DNA of 64,000 nucleotides from DASSUC01 sp035650075. GTDB taxonomy: Bacteria; Actinomycetota; Actinomycetes; Mycobacteriales; Micromonosporaceae. The notes under the pieces are model-generated. The model searched no databases, was not told the DNA's origin, and was given only the letters and a program-made list of their open reading frames with translations. This document shows positions 53,065 to 62,900 of the stretch, in pieces; position 1 is the stretch's first letter, and the number at the start of each line of letters is the position of its first letter. A program made the translations under genes and the position numbers. The stretch is taken from positions 1 to 64,000 of the forward strand of contig DASRII010000229.1 in the NCBI GenBank assembly GCA_035650075.1, written 5' to 3'.

Positions 53065-54071
53065 GCGTGGTACCGGCCGAGTGCGGCGACGGCGTCCGCG
53101 GTCATGCGGGCGACCACCGACGCGGCCGGCTCGACCTTGTCGACGAGCCCGACCCCTTGCCCGGCGAGCAGGGCCATCTCCTCCAGATCACCGGTGGTCA
53201 GGCCGCGCATCGGTACGAGGTTGCTGAAGCGGCGCATCTCGACCTGTTGCCCCATGAGGTCCATGTGCCCGATGACCGGCTCGGCCGACGTGTCGACAGG
53301 CACCTCCGCGGCCCGGTCGGCCCATTCGCGCACCACTCTGTTGCGCAGCACCCGCATCGGGTTGAAGCTCGGCATGTCCGGACCGAAGATGCCGGTGCGC
53401 ACGGTGTCGATCCCGGCCGCGCCGACCAGGCGATCGCGGTACCCGTCGTGTGCCGCGGACTCCACGGTGGCCACGAACCGGGTGCCGACCCAGACTCCGT
53501 CCGCGCCGAGCATCAGTGCCGCGGCCAGCCCCCGCCCGTCGGCGACGCCGCCGGAGGCGAGCACGAGCGCCGGGGCCACGGCGTCGACGACGACCGGCAG
53601 CAACGCGAACGTCGGCAGGGTCGCGAAGTTGTGCCCGCCCGCCTCGCAACCCTGCGCCACCACGACGTCCACCCCGTCGTCGACCGCCCGCTTCGCGTCG
53701 GCCACCGATCCGACCTGCTCGAACACCCGGATCCCGGCCGCGTGCAGCTGATCGATCCAGGCCCGCGACGGGTGTCCCCAGTGGAACGACACCACCGCGA
53801 CCCGGGCGTCGCCCACGAGCTCGATCTGCTCCGGCCGGGTGAACGGGGTGATGAAGTTGACGTTGAACGGCCGGTCGGTACCGGACCTGATGGCGTCGAT
53901 CGTCTTGGTGAGGACCGGATCCGGCATCAGCCCCACGCCGAGGGAGCCCAGCGCGCCGGCGTTGCTCACCGCGACGGCGAGGTCGGGGGTACCGCCCACG
54001 AACGCCATTCCGGCCTGCGCGATCGGTGTGGACAGGCCGAGTGTCTCGGTGAATCTGGTGACGAGGTTCAT
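53055..54071 (-). CDS. Nitronate monooxygenase-like FMN enzyme
   Basis: 338 aa, TIM-barrel NMO/2-nitropropane dioxygenase family. TPIAQAGMAFVGGTPDLAVA at the N-terminus, NVNFITPFTRPEQIELV, VVSFHWGHPS, the FMN-phosphate motif region VVVAQGCEAGGHNFATLPTF, then LASGGVADGRGLAAALMLGA and GVWVGTRFVAT. It would oxidise nitronates with FMN and O2, or act as an enoyl-reductase-like FMN enzyme. ATG 54071 starts the conserved strand. Overlap of 10 bp with the SARP regulator downstream suggests co-translation. Confidence 0.88.
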   Translation of the reverse strand: MNLVTRFTETLGLSTPIAQAGMAFVGGTPDLAVAVSNAGALGSLGVGLMPDPVLTKTIDAIRSGTDRPFNVNFITPFTRPEQIELVGDARVAVVSFHWGHPSRAWIDQLHAAGIRVFEQVGSVADAKRAVDDGVDVVVAQGCEAGGHNFATLPTFALLPVVVDAVAPALVLASGGVADGRGLAAALMLGADGVWVGTRFVATVESAAHDGYRDRLVGAAGIDTVRTGIFGPDMPSFNPMRVLRNRVVREWADRAAEVPVDTSAEPVIGHMDLMGQQVEMRRFSNLVPMRGLTTGDLEEMALLAGQGVGLVDKVEPAASVVARMTADAVAALGRYHACT

Positions 54072-54167
54072 GGGTACACCGTGTCGGATCTCGGCCGCAC
54101 GGGTGTTGCCGCGCGCGCGGCATGTGTTTGCGTTCAGTGCACGATCGGGGGGTTGGGGAGGCTCGTG

Positions 54168-55136
54168 ATGCAACGCTGGTCGACGGTGGAGGCACCGCCC
54201 GCGGCGCAGTTCACTCGCTGGCGGGAGCTCATCTGCGAGGCGTTCCTGGATCTGACTCCGGAGTCGGATCTGCGGGACGGGTTCGCCGGCACGGTGACCC
54301 AGTGGCCCCTCGGGGTGCTGAGCATCGCCCGGATCGACTCACAACGCCAGCACGTACGGCGTACCGCGCGGGACATCGCCCACGCTCCGCAATCCGGTTT
54401 CTACGCCAACTTCCAGGTGCGCGGCACCAGCCTGATGAGCCAGCACGGCCGGTCGACGGTACTGCGGCCGGGCGACTTCGCGGTGGTCGACACCACCGAG
54501 CCGTTCGAGTTCGACTTCCGGGACGACTTCCGGCAACTGTCGCTGTTCCTGCCGAGGTCGTTGCTGGACAACCAACTGAGTGCCGCGGTGCGCACGGCGA
54601 CCCGGGTCGGTACCGCCACCGGCGCCGGCGCGGCGGTTCGCCACGCCCTGCTCGCGCTGACCCGGGGCGACCTGCCCGAGGACACCGCGGCACGGCTGGC
54701 GGTGCACGCCGCCGGCATTCTCGCGGTGGCGCTCGAGGAACCGGCCGCCACGTGGGCCACCCCGTACCGGCACGATCGGCTGCACGCCGCGGCGCTGGCC
54801 GACATCGACGAGCACCTGGCCGACGACGACCTGTCCCCGCCCGCCACCGCACGCCGGCTCGGTGTGTCGGTACGCCTGCTGCACGCGGTCTTCGCCGGAC
54901 GGCAGCGCACGTTCGCCGCCGAGGTGCGCCGGCGCCGGCTGGAGGTGGCGTGGCGCACCCTACGGGACCCGGCCCGGGCCCACCTGCGCGTCATCGACGT
55001 GGCCGTCGAGGCCGGGTTCACCGACGTGACCAGCTTCCACCGCGCGTTCCGGCGCGAGTACGGCCGCACGCCGGCCGCGATACGCGGCACTTTCGGCCCT
55101 ACCGAGCCGCTGGTCCGCGCGAGAAGTTGCGATTAG
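54168..55136 (+). CDS. AraC-family transcription regulator
   Basis: 322 aa. An N-terminal AraC-binding-like (cupin) domain (about 20-190; STVLRPGDFAVVDTTEPFEF) and a C-terminal double HTH (about 215-310; LSPPATARRLGVSVRLLHAV, VIDVAVEAGFTDVTSFHRAF, RREYGRTPAAIRG). Similar to the NphR/FeaR-type regulators of aromatic or amine catabolism. GGGGAG lies eight bases before the ATG. It is divergent from the nitronate-monooxygenase-like gene (96 bp), which is the natural first guess for its target. Confidence 0.9.
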   Translation: MQRWSTVEAPPAAQFTRWRELICEAFLDLTPESDLRDGFAGTVTQWPLGVLSIARIDSQRQHVRRTARDIAHAPQSGFYANFQVRGTSLMSQHGRSTVLRPGDFAVVDTTEPFEFDFRDDFRQLSLFLPRSLLDNQLSAAVRTATRVGTATGAGAAVRHALLALTRGDLPEDTAARLAVHAAGILAVALEEPAATWATPYRHDRLHAAALADIDEHLADDDLSPPATARRLGVSVRLLHAVFAGRQRTFAAEVRRRRLEVAWRTLRDPARAHLRVIDVAVEAGFTDVTSFHRAFRREYGRTPAAIRGTFGPTEPLVRARSCD

Positions 55137-55140
55137 GCAG

Positions 55141-55677
55141 TCAGGTATCGAGCAGCTCGCAGAGCTTCGTGACCGTGTTCCAGTTGCGCGCGGTGACGAA
55201 GACCTTCAGGTTCTTCTCGACGAAAGCACTCACCGGCGGCGCACCCTGTATGCCGTTGGGGCACCACTGATAGACGACCCGGTCGCCGATCGCTATCTCG
55301 TCCGGCGCTAGCTGTGTCGGGTCGTGGGCCGCCAGCAGCTTCGGAGCCGGTGACGCCGACAGGAAATGCACCAACATGCGCGACCCGTTGGTGGCGACGT
55401 CGCGGAACGGGCTGCCGTCGAGTGCCTTGCGCAGCTCCGGGCCGGTACGCACCAGGCACCGTACCGTCATCCCGAATTCCCGCTCGATGCCTTTCTCTAT
55501 CTCGGTGGCCAGCTTGTCGGGTTTGCGCTTGCTGGTGAACACCGCGTTGCCGCTCTGCAGGTGGGTGGCGACATCGGTGTACCCGAGATCCGACAGAAAC
55601 CGCCTCAGTTCCGCCATGGCGATTTTCTTGTTGCCGCCCACGTTGATACCGCGAAGCAACGCCGCATACCTGGCCAC
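55141..55677 (-). CDS. DUF1697 protein
   Basis: 178 aa. The diagnostic start ARYAALLRGINVGGNKKIAM, then ELRRFLSDLGYTDVATHLQS, GNAVFTSKRKPDKLATEIEK and a C-terminal WNTVTKLCELLDT. The family has no assigned reaction. GTG 55677 is used since it directly precedes the conserved block. It ends 4 bp from the AraC stop (convergent). Confidence 0.85.
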   Translation of the reverse strand: MARYAALLRGINVGGNKKIAMAELRRFLSDLGYTDVATHLQSGNAVFTSKRKPDKLATEIEKGIEREFGMTVRCLVRTGPELRKALDGSPFRDVATNGSRMLVHFLSASPAPKLLAAHDPTQLAPDEIAIGDRVVYQWCPNGIQGAPPVSAFVEKNLKVFVTARNWNTVTKLCELLDT

Positions 55678-55723
55678 GTGGTTGATTATGTCCCATCGCG
55701 TGGACCATCCGACCGGTCCGGGG

Positions 55724-56923
55724 TCATGCCCCGGTGAGCCGCCGCGCGGCCAGTTCGGCCAACATCGCGGCGGCGTCGCCGAGCACGCTGTCGTCGAACA
55801 CCGCACGCGCCGAGTGATTCGGCGGGGACGACGCGGGATCGCCGGCACACGCGCCGAGGAACATGTACGAGCCGGGGACCGCTGCCAGTACGCGGGAGAA
55901 GTCCTCGGATCCCGTCAGCGGCTTGTCCATCAACGAGAAGCGCTCCTCGCCGAACACGTCGCGAGCCGTGTCGGCGACGAACTCGTACTCCGCGGCGTTG
56001 TTGACGGTCGCCGGGTACTCGCCTTCGAAGCGCACCTCCACCTCGACCCCGTGCGCGGCCGCGAGGTGCTGGCACAGCTGTACCGCCAACTCGCCGATCC
56101 GGTCCCGGGTCTGCGTCGAGAACGCGCGGATCGTGGCCTCGAACGTGGCGTCGTCGGGGATGACGTTGCGTTTGACGCCGGCATGGAACATGCCCACGGT
56201 CAGGACGACCGGGTCCGCCGAGTCGAACCGGCGGGTCAGCATGGTCTGCAGCGCACCGACCATCTCGCACGCGGCGGGAATCGGATCGCGCGCGTCGTGC
56301 GGGCGGGCGCCGTGCCCACCGGCGCCGACCACGCGCACGAACAACCCGGCCGACGCGGCCATGAACGGCCCGGGCCGCGAGGTGAACACGCCACGGGCGA
56401 ACAGCGACGAGGTCACGTGCAACCCGTAGGCGTAGTCGGCCGGCCGGCCCGCGGCCTCGAGTACTCCCTCGGCGATCATGTGGCCCGCCCCGTCGAAGCC
56501 CTCCTCCCCCGGCTGGAACATGAACACCACATCACCGGCCAACTCGTCCCGGTGCGCGCACAGGAGCCGGGCCGCGCCGACGAGTCCCGCCGTGTGCAGG
56601 TCGTGGCCGCAGGCATGCATCGCGCCCTCGTGCCGTGAGCTGAACGGCTCCCCCGACTTCTCACCGACCGGCAGGGCATCCATGTCGCCGCGCAGCAGCA
56701 CGACCGGCCGCTCTCCGGCGGCCGCCTTGCCCCCGCGCAGGACGGCGGTGACCGACGACAGCGCCTTCCCGGTGCCGATCTCCAACGGCAGGCCGTCCAG
56801 CGCCGCGAGCACTCTTTCCTGGGTACGCGGTAGATCGAGGCCGACCTCGGGAATCTGGTGCAGCTCGCGCCGCAGCGTAACGAGGTCTTCGTGCAGGGCA
56901 GTGGCATCCGCGCGGAGGGTCAT
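55724..56923 (-). CDS. M20-family amidohydrolase (hippurate/IAA-amino acid hydrolase type)
   Basis: 399 aa, M20D. Metal ligands: Asp in VLLRGDMDALPVGE, HACGHDLHTAG (His/His), Glu in FMFQPGEEGFDGAGHMI, and the C-terminal His in ASSPPNHSARAVF; the dimerisation domain lies between about 190 and 310. Members release an acid and an amino acid from N-acyl amino acids. Hydrolysis of hippurate would yield benzoate, which the box genes 30 kb away could use, but that link is only a thought. Confidence 0.92.
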   Translation of the reverse strand: MTLRADATALHEDLVTLRRELHQIPEVGLDLPRTQERVLAALDGLPLEIGTGKALSSVTAVLRGGKAAAGERPVVLLRGDMDALPVGEKSGEPFSSRHEGAMHACGHDLHTAGLVGAARLLCAHRDELAGDVVFMFQPGEEGFDGAGHMIAEGVLEAAGRPADYAYGLHVTSSLFARGVFTSRPGPFMAASAGLFVRVVGAGGHGARPHDARDPIPAACEMVGALQTMLTRRFDSADPVVLTVGMFHAGVKRNVIPDDATFEATIRAFSTQTRDRIGELAVQLCQHLAAAHGVEVEVRFEGEYPATVNNAAEYEFVADTARDVFGEERFSLMDKPLTGSEDFSRVLAAVPGSYMFLGACAGDPASSPPNHSARAVFDDSVLGDAAAMLAELAARRLTGA

Positions 56924-56977
56924 TGCAGGAATTTAACTCACCAGCGGCAGGTCCGCCGCACGCCTAGGATCGACGGT

Positions 56978-57430
56978 ATGGATCGCGCCGAGCACGAGGT
57001 CGTCGCGTTGTACCAGCGCCTGTTGTCCGCGTGGAACGGGCAGGACGCGCAGGGGTTCGGTCGACTGTTCACAGAGGACGGTGAACAGATCGGCTTCGAC
57101 GGCAGCCAGGTCGCGGGAGCAACCGCGATCGCCGCCGAGTTGGACCGCATCTTCACCGACCACCGGACCGCGCGGTTCGTCGCACTCGTGCGCGGCGTCC
57201 GCTTCCCGAGCAACGACGTGGCGGTACTCCGAGCGGAGGTCGGGATGGTGCCACCCGACGGCGGTGACGTCCTGCCCGACCGGAACGCGGTGCAGTCCAT
57301 GGTGGCCGCACGCGACGCCGATGGGTGGCGGGTGGCGCTCTTCCACAACACGCCCGCCCAGTTCCACGGCCGGCCCGAGGCCGTCGAGGCGTTGACGGAC
57401 GAGCTGCGGTCGGCGAACCCGTTCAGCTGA
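56978..57430 (+). CDS. SnoaL-like (SgcJ/DUF4440) protein
   Basis: 150 aa, alpha+beta cone fold of the NTF2-like superfamily: DRAEHEVVALYQRLLSAWNG, FGRLFTEDGEQIGFDGSQVA, RFVALVRGVRFPSNDVAVLR and SMVAARDADGWRVALFHNTP. Such proteins bind small ligands or catalyse isomerisations. It is monocistronic, divergent from the M20 gene and convergent (8-bp overlap) with the next gene. Confidence 0.85.
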   Translation: MDRAEHEVVALYQRLLSAWNGQDAQGFGRLFTEDGEQIGFDGSQVAGATAIAAELDRIFTDHRTARFVALVRGVRFPSNDVAVLRAEVGMVPPDGGDVLPDRNAVQSMVAARDADGWRVALFHNTPAQFHGRPEAVEALTDELRSANPFS

Positions 57431-57956
57431 CGTCGGTCGGCTCCGGCACGTCGAAGCGCCAACGGGTCTGGCTGAACTCCCCCTTGCCGAAGCCCAGCAC
57501 CTTGACCGGGACCACCCCGTACACCACGGCCTCGCCGGCCTCGTGTTGGAAGGCGCCGTCGCGCACGTCGTAGTGCCAGTCGCTGCCGTACTTCGACTCG
57601 TACGCCTGCGCGATCCGCCGGAGGCAGGCGTCGTCGCGGATTCGCATGGCCCCGCCCTCGACCACGAGATCCAGCCCTTCGTTGAGGGCGTTGCATCCGG
57701 TGGTGAGCACGCAGTACGGGTTCTGGACAAGGTTGTGCGCCTTGCGTTCGCTGGGACCGGTACAGAAGTACGCGGCGTCGTCGATCCAGACGGACATTAC
57801 CGGCGTGACGTGCGGCCGCCCATCGGGTCGCACGGTCGACAGCCAGGACACCTCTGCGTCGGCCAGGTGCTGGCGCACGCGCGTCCAGGTCGGTGGGGTC
57901 GCGCCCGCGCTGCTGAACCTGGTGTCCAGTTCGCTCGGTGGCGCCTTGTCGACCAT
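57423..57956 (-). CDS. Pyridoxamine 5'-phosphate oxidase-fold flavin/F420 protein
   Basis: 177 aa, split-barrel fold. VSWLSTVRPDGRPHVTPVMS and YFCTGPSERKAHNLVQNPYC are the cofactor-binding strands; FGKGEFSQTRWRFD closes the barrel. The group includes FMN- and F420-dependent reductases in actinobacteria; no activity can be assigned. The ATG has GGAGG six bases upstream. It follows the beta-lactamase-family gene by 14 bp on the same strand order reversed (this gene is downstream). Confidence 0.85.
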   Translation of the reverse strand: MVDKAPPSELDTRFSSAGATPPTWTRVRQHLADAEVSWLSTVRPDGRPHVTPVMSVWIDDAAYFCTGPSERKAHNLVQNPYCVLTTGCNALNEGLDLVVEGGAMRIRDDACLRRIAQAYESKYGSDWHYDVRDGAFQHEAGEAVVYGVVPVKVLGFGKGEFSQTRWRFDVPEPTDVS

Positions 57957-57970
57957 GTTGCCTCCTCCCG

Positions 57971-59020
57971 CTAGCCGACGACCGCCGTCCCGGTGACCAA
58001 CCGGCTGATCCGGGTTACGGTCTCGAAGTCGTCGGTCATGCAGTTCTTGGTCAGCGCGAACGCGATACCGGTGGCGGTATCGCCGAACGCGTAGCTCCCG
58101 CCCGCGCCACCCATGCCGAACGCGGTAGAAGGCTGCCCGGGGGCGGCGCCGGGAAGCCCGATCGCATACCCGAGTCCCCAGACGGACGGGTTGCCGAAGA
58201 GCTCGTCCCTGCCACTGGCGGCGATCGCGGTGACCTGACCCAGCCGCTCCGGGGAGATCAGGCGTACACCGTCCACCTCACCCAACAGCGCGGCGTACAC
58301 GCGCGCCATGGCACGGGCCGAGGTCGCCGCGGTGGCCGGGATGTTCGCGGCCAGGATGTCGCCGCGGTTGCCCAACTCGGCCGACGGCGCCAGCGTGGCC
58401 GCGTGGGTGTCCTCGGCGTCCTCCAGCCGGGCGAGCCTGCCCTGCTCCCGCTCGGGTACGCCGAGGTACAGCTCGTCGGTCACACCGAGCGGCCCAGCCA
58501 CCTCGTCCCGGAGCACCTGCGAGATCGGTCTGCCGGTGGCGCGCCGGACGATCTCGCCGAGGATGTAGCCGAACGTCCACGCGTGGTAGCCGATCTTCGT
58601 GCCGGGTTCCCACGACAGCCGCGCGTCGGCGACGGTCGCGCACATGCGATCCCAGTCGCACAGGTCCTCCGGCGTGGTCCCGCTCGGAACTTCGGGTACT
58701 CCGGCCGAGTGCGTCAGCACATGCCGGACGGTCACGGTGTCCTTGCCGTGGGCGCCGAACTCCGGCCACACCTCCACGATCCGGGTCTCGTACCCGAACA
58801 GGCCGCGCTCGACGAGCACGTGCACCACGGCCGCCGTCGCACCTTTGCCGATCGAGAAGTTGTAGAACGGCGTGCTCGACCCGACCCGGCGTCCGGTCGC
58901 CGGATCCGCCATGCCCGCGACGGCGTCGACCACCAGCACGCCGTCCCGGTGGACCGCGACCTGAACGCCGCGCTCGACACCGGACTCCACCAGCTCGTCG
59001 ATGGCGTGCTGGATCCGCAT
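57971..59020 (-). CDS. Serine hydrolase of the class C beta-lactamase/esterase family
   Basis: 349 aa. SxxK motif in YNFSIGKGATAAVV (Ser/Lys), VRHVLTHSAGVPEVP, the Tyr motif region GYHAWTFGYILGEIVRRATG and a C-terminal FGMGGAGGSYAFGDTATGIA (HxG-like). No signal peptide, so it is probably a cytosolic esterase (EstB-like) or D-aminopeptidase rather than a beta-lactamase. ATG 59020 is chosen; a TTG 11 codons upstream is less likely. Confidence 0.87.
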   Translation of the reverse strand: MRIQHAIDELVESGVERGVQVAVHRDGVLVVDAVAGMADPATGRRVGSSTPFYNFSIGKGATAAVVHVLVERGLFGYETRIVEVWPEFGAHGKDTVTVRHVLTHSAGVPEVPSGTTPEDLCDWDRMCATVADARLSWEPGTKIGYHAWTFGYILGEIVRRATGRPISQVLRDEVAGPLGVTDELYLGVPEREQGRLARLEDAEDTHAATLAPSAELGNRGDILAANIPATAATSARAMARVYAALLGEVDGVRLISPERLGQVTAIAASGRDELFGNPSVWGLGYAIGLPGAAPGQPSTAFGMGGAGGSYAFGDTATGIAFALTKNCMTDDFETVTRISRLVTGTAVVG

Positions 59021-59049
59021 ACGGTTGCCGTACCCGCCGGGGCCCGCTC

Positions 59050-59520
59050 TCAACCAGCTTGCCCGCGGTCGGGATAGATTCGCGAGGCCACGAGCCGCCA
59101 GTACCGTTCCGGGCCGAGGACGCCACGCGCCAGCCAGACGAGCGCGCAGCTCACGAAGAGAACCGAGGCGAGTCGATCAATGATGCGCAGGGCCAGGAAG
59201 GCGGTCGTCACGAGCCAGTGGACCCGCTTCCCGTAGACGCAGTAATCTTCGCGGAAGCACGCCTGCTGCAGCTCGACGTCGAGGCCGACATCCGGCGGGC
59301 CGAGGATCGACCGGTCGACAACGGTGCTGCCGTGGCCAGGCGCCACGATGGTGCATTCCCACCAGTACCCGAAACCATGGTGGCTCACCGGCCCGACCCG
59401 TTCGCAGAACCGCACCGTGACGGCGACAGTCTGCTCCGTCGGGCCGCGCGTGCTGGATCCGAGAGAAGCTCCTAGATCAGGTATCGAAAGGTCCAACCAT
59501 CCGCATGGTATCGCCGCCAC
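59050..59520 (-). CDS. Hypothetical membrane protein downstream of the Rhs locus
   Basis: 156 aa, not recognised. The N-terminal half is beta-rich with two Cys (VAVTVRFCERVGPVSHHGFG, YWWECTIVAPGHGS), resembling small DUF6346-like domains only faintly; the C-terminal half has a membrane helix (IIDRLASVLFVSCALVWLA) and a basic tail. GTG start with GAGG just upstream, six bases after the stop of the 136-aa gene. Third gene in the line after the Rhs protein. Confidence 0.6.
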   Translation of the reverse strand: MAAIPCGWLDLSIPDLGASLGSSTRGPTEQTVAVTVRFCERVGPVSHHGFGYWWECTIVAPGHGSTVVDRSILGPPDVGLDVELQQACFREDYCVYGKRVHWLVTTAFLALRIIDRLASVLFVSCALVWLARGVLGPERYWRLVASRIYPDRGQAG

Positions 59521-59526
59521 CCAACC

Positions 59527-59937
59527 TCAGAGCAGGCTAACCACCGTCAGCGCCACCGCAGCCACCAACACGACGACCAGGCAGCCGACCATCAACCAAG
59601 AGATCTCGACTGTCTGTTTCTCGTCGGCACCGCGGATCGCCCCCGGCGACGCGGGCACTCGCGGAGCCAGGTACACGAGACCAACCTCGGCACCGTCCAC
59701 AATGGTTACTGCCCGCTCCGCTGCGCCGAAGCCCTCGTAGCGGCCGACGGTGACGCTGACCTGAACGCGATGCTCCCCGGCCGGTAACGGCATCCGATGC
59801 GGTTCCCAGCCACGGGTCTCGACGCGTTCGCCGTCGACGAGAAGGACCGGAGAGGTCGTCTCGTACACGGCACGGATCGCGGAGGTGGGGTGCCGGAAGT
59901 CGATGCTCAGCACCCCATCCCCGGGTGGTTCTGTCAA
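59527..59937 (-). CDS. Tail-anchored protein coupled to the Rhs gene (candidate immunity protein)
   Basis: 136 aa, not recognised. A cytosolic beta-rich domain (VLSIDFRHPTSAIRAVYETT, AGEHRVQVSVTVGRYEGFG) is followed by a single C-terminal membrane helix (ISWLMVGCLVVVLVAAVALT). The TTG start overlaps the TGA of the Rhs gene (TTGA); a GTG eight codons on is an alternative. Genes directly after Rhs/polymorphic toxins usually encode their immunity protein, so this is the prime candidate, but the sequence shows no known immunity family. Confidence 0.62.
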   Translation of the reverse strand: MTEPPGDGVLSIDFRHPTSAIRAVYETTSPVLLVDGERVETRGWEPHRMPLPAGEHRVQVSVTVGRYEGFGAAERAVTIVDGAEVGLVYLAPRVPASPGAIRGADEKQTVEISWLMVGCLVVVLVAAVALTVVSLL

Positions 59938-62900
59938 TGGAACACCTTGTGTTTGATCACATCGGCCAGTACACCTCCGCCGAGCTCACCGGAGATGCTG
60001 GGCCACGACTCCTGGACGATACCTTTGTAGACGTGTGCGCTGCGCTGGACGAGACCCGGCACCCGCGCCGAGCCGGGGTGGCGGGGCAGTGCGAGCGTAC
60101 GTAGCGATTGGTGCGTGAGGCGCAGCGACTTGACACCCGCGGCCGTGAACAACTGGCGTGCGTCCTGGCCGACCAGCTCCTTGGTCGCGAGTTTGCCGAC
60201 GCTCGTGCCCGCTCGGGCGCTCGAGGCGGCGCGCGCGGCGAAGGAGCCGGCACTCCGGGCAAAGGTACCGGCCGCCGCACCGGCCGCCTCGCCCAGCACG
60301 AACCCGACTCCCGCGCCCAACGCGCCAAAGACCCCACCGATGACGGCGGAAACCACAATGTCCTTGAGGCCCTTGCCCTCCACGGCCGCGGTGACCGCAC
60401 CGCCGACCGCACCGGCGAGCGCGCCACACGCCAGCGAACCGGCCCCCATCGTGATGGCCATGCAGGCGGACGCGACCAGCAGCCCGGCCCCGATGCCGAT
60501 GATCTGAGCCTTGTGATCCTTGACCCAGTCGACCGCCTTGTTCCACCAGTTCTTCTTCGCCTCCTTCTTGGGTTCCTTCTTCGGCTGGCTCGGCGCCTTT
60601 GGTGTGGCCCCAGGCCCGGGCACGTCGTACGTGGCGCCACACTCGCCGAACTTGCGGCACTCGTACCGTCGCTGCCGCTTCTCCTCAGCTCGCTTCTCCG
60701 CGCGGCTGCGGTTCATCTCGGCCTGGAATGCCCGGTCGTCCGCGCCGCCGCACACGTCGAGGCAGATGGTGGGGGCGAGTCCGTCCGGGTCGCTGGATGT
60801 GACCGGTGAGCCGCTGGCGTAGCTGTACCCGTGCATCTGCTGCGGATCGTTCTGGTCGACGAACGGGTCGACGCTCACGAAGCGTCCGATCGACGGGTCG
60901 TACTCGCGGGCGCCGAGGTGGACCAGACCGGTGTTGTCGACGGTGCCGCCGACGAAGCCCTTGCTGTTGGGCCAGCCGGGCTGCGCGCCACGCGGCGTGC
61001 CGAACGGCGTCTGGCGTCGAGTGGTGGTTGCCTGGGACACCGCGTCTATCGCGGTCTGCTGGGTACCTTGATGGTCACCGCCGAACCAGGTGAGGCCGGC
61101 GGCGGTCCGGCTGGCGATGGTGGAGCTGCGGTAGCCGTAGTAACGGGTGCAGGTACGCGCACCGGTCGTGGTGGTGTAACGCAACTCCTGTCCCGGCAGG
61201 TAGAGCGTCTTGCCGGTGGGATCCCGACGGACGAGCCGGTTGCCGTCGGCATCGTAGACATAGGTCGTCGTACCGGTGCTGTCTGTGGACGTCTCCAGGT
61301 GGCCCTCGGGGTCCCAGGTGAGCGTCTGCGGCCCCGCCGCGGCGGTCGGCCTGCCGAGCGTGTTGCCGGCGGTGTCGTACGTGTACGACGCGGTGCGCGT
61401 GCCGGTGTTGTCGGTCGTCGACGTGCCGGTGACGGTGTGTGGGCGCGGGCCACCCGCGGCGGGGTAGGTGTAGGTCGTCGTGACATCGCCGGCGGGCGTG
61501 GCATGGTCGACCTGGTTCAGCCGGTTGCCGGTCTTGTCGTAGGCCCAGGACAGCCAGTACCTTGCCGGCCCGCCCAGCCCGCTCGGCGTCGGGTTCGCGG
61601 CGCACGAGCCGCTCGCTGGGGTCCAGGCTTCGGTGAGCCGCTGCAGGTAGTCCTGCCGGAAGCACTGGTGGTCACCGGTCGCGGTGTCCGAGATGCGGGT
61701 GATGTTCCCCGCGTTGTCGTACGTGTAGTTCAGGTCGGCGACCGTGGCGGGCGTACCGGACTCGCGCTGGGTAACGATGCGGGTGAGCCGGTTCGTGTCC
61801 GGCTCCCGAGCGTAGGCCAGCCACGTCTTGTAGCCGGTGCCACTGAACAGTCCAGTGTGGAGAGTCAGCTGGTCGATCAGGCCCAGTGCGTTGTAGCGCG
61901 TGTCCGACACGTAGCTGAACTCGCTGGTGCCATACACCGTGGACAGCCAGATCGGTAGACCGAGGGTCTGGTCGTAGTGGTAGTCGAGGGACTCGCCGGG
62001 CAGGTCTCCAGCAGCGGGCACCGTCGACCAGTCAGGGCTGCCGTCGGCCAGGTAACCGGAGCGGTACGTGTAGACACCGTCCAGCCCGACTTCGGACGGC
62101 GGTACGGTGATTCGGTGCTCGGTCGGCTCGTAGAGGTCGTTGTAGCTGACGATCTCGTCCACATAGGAGCTGCTGCCGATGTTGCGGATGGAACTGGTCA
62201 GGTAGCCCTTGGCGACTGTGTCGTACGTCCACCGGGCCCGAGCCGTGCCGACCACCGCGGTCAGGTAGACGGCCGTCTTCCGGCCGAGGGCGTCGTACGT
62301 GTAGACGAGCTTCTTGTTACGGGCATCGGTGGTGGACGTGATCTGGCCGGCGTTGTCGTAGGTCAGCGTGGTGGTGCCCTTGTCGGGATCCACCATGGTC
62401 CGCTGTCGGCCGAGCAGATCGAATGTGGAGTCCCAATGGTTCCCGACCGGATCGGTCACCGAGGTCAGCTGGCCCTTGCGGTCGTAGGTGTACGTCGTCG
62501 TGTCGGAGGGGCCGGTTGGAGTCGGCGCCTGGAACTGGCGGAAGGCGACCGTGCGTCCGTCCACGTCAACAACGGTCGAGGTGGCCGTGCCACCGGCCGG
62601 CGGCGTCACGTCGGTGTGGTCACCACCGTAACTCGTGCGGGTTCGCCAACGTTCCACTGTGTACGGCTGGAATATTTCGTCGGTAGCCCGTCCCGTACCG
62701 TCGAAGACCGACCTTGTCTGGTTCGGCACATCGGTCGGATCGGCGGGCCGGACCAATGTCGTGCCCGCCGGGCCACGGTTGTCGTAGTAGGCACCGTAGC
62801 TGCGCACGGCCCGCCCGACGGTGTCGTAGAAAATATCGGTGAGTATCCGGCCTCCGGAGGGCGACGGCGACTGGGTCTGCCGGCTCCGCAGCATCCCGTC

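Noticed and set aside
57971..59020. True beta-lactamase resistance gene
   Set aside because: No signal peptide and esterase-like motifs; the family is mostly esterases and peptidases when cytosolic.
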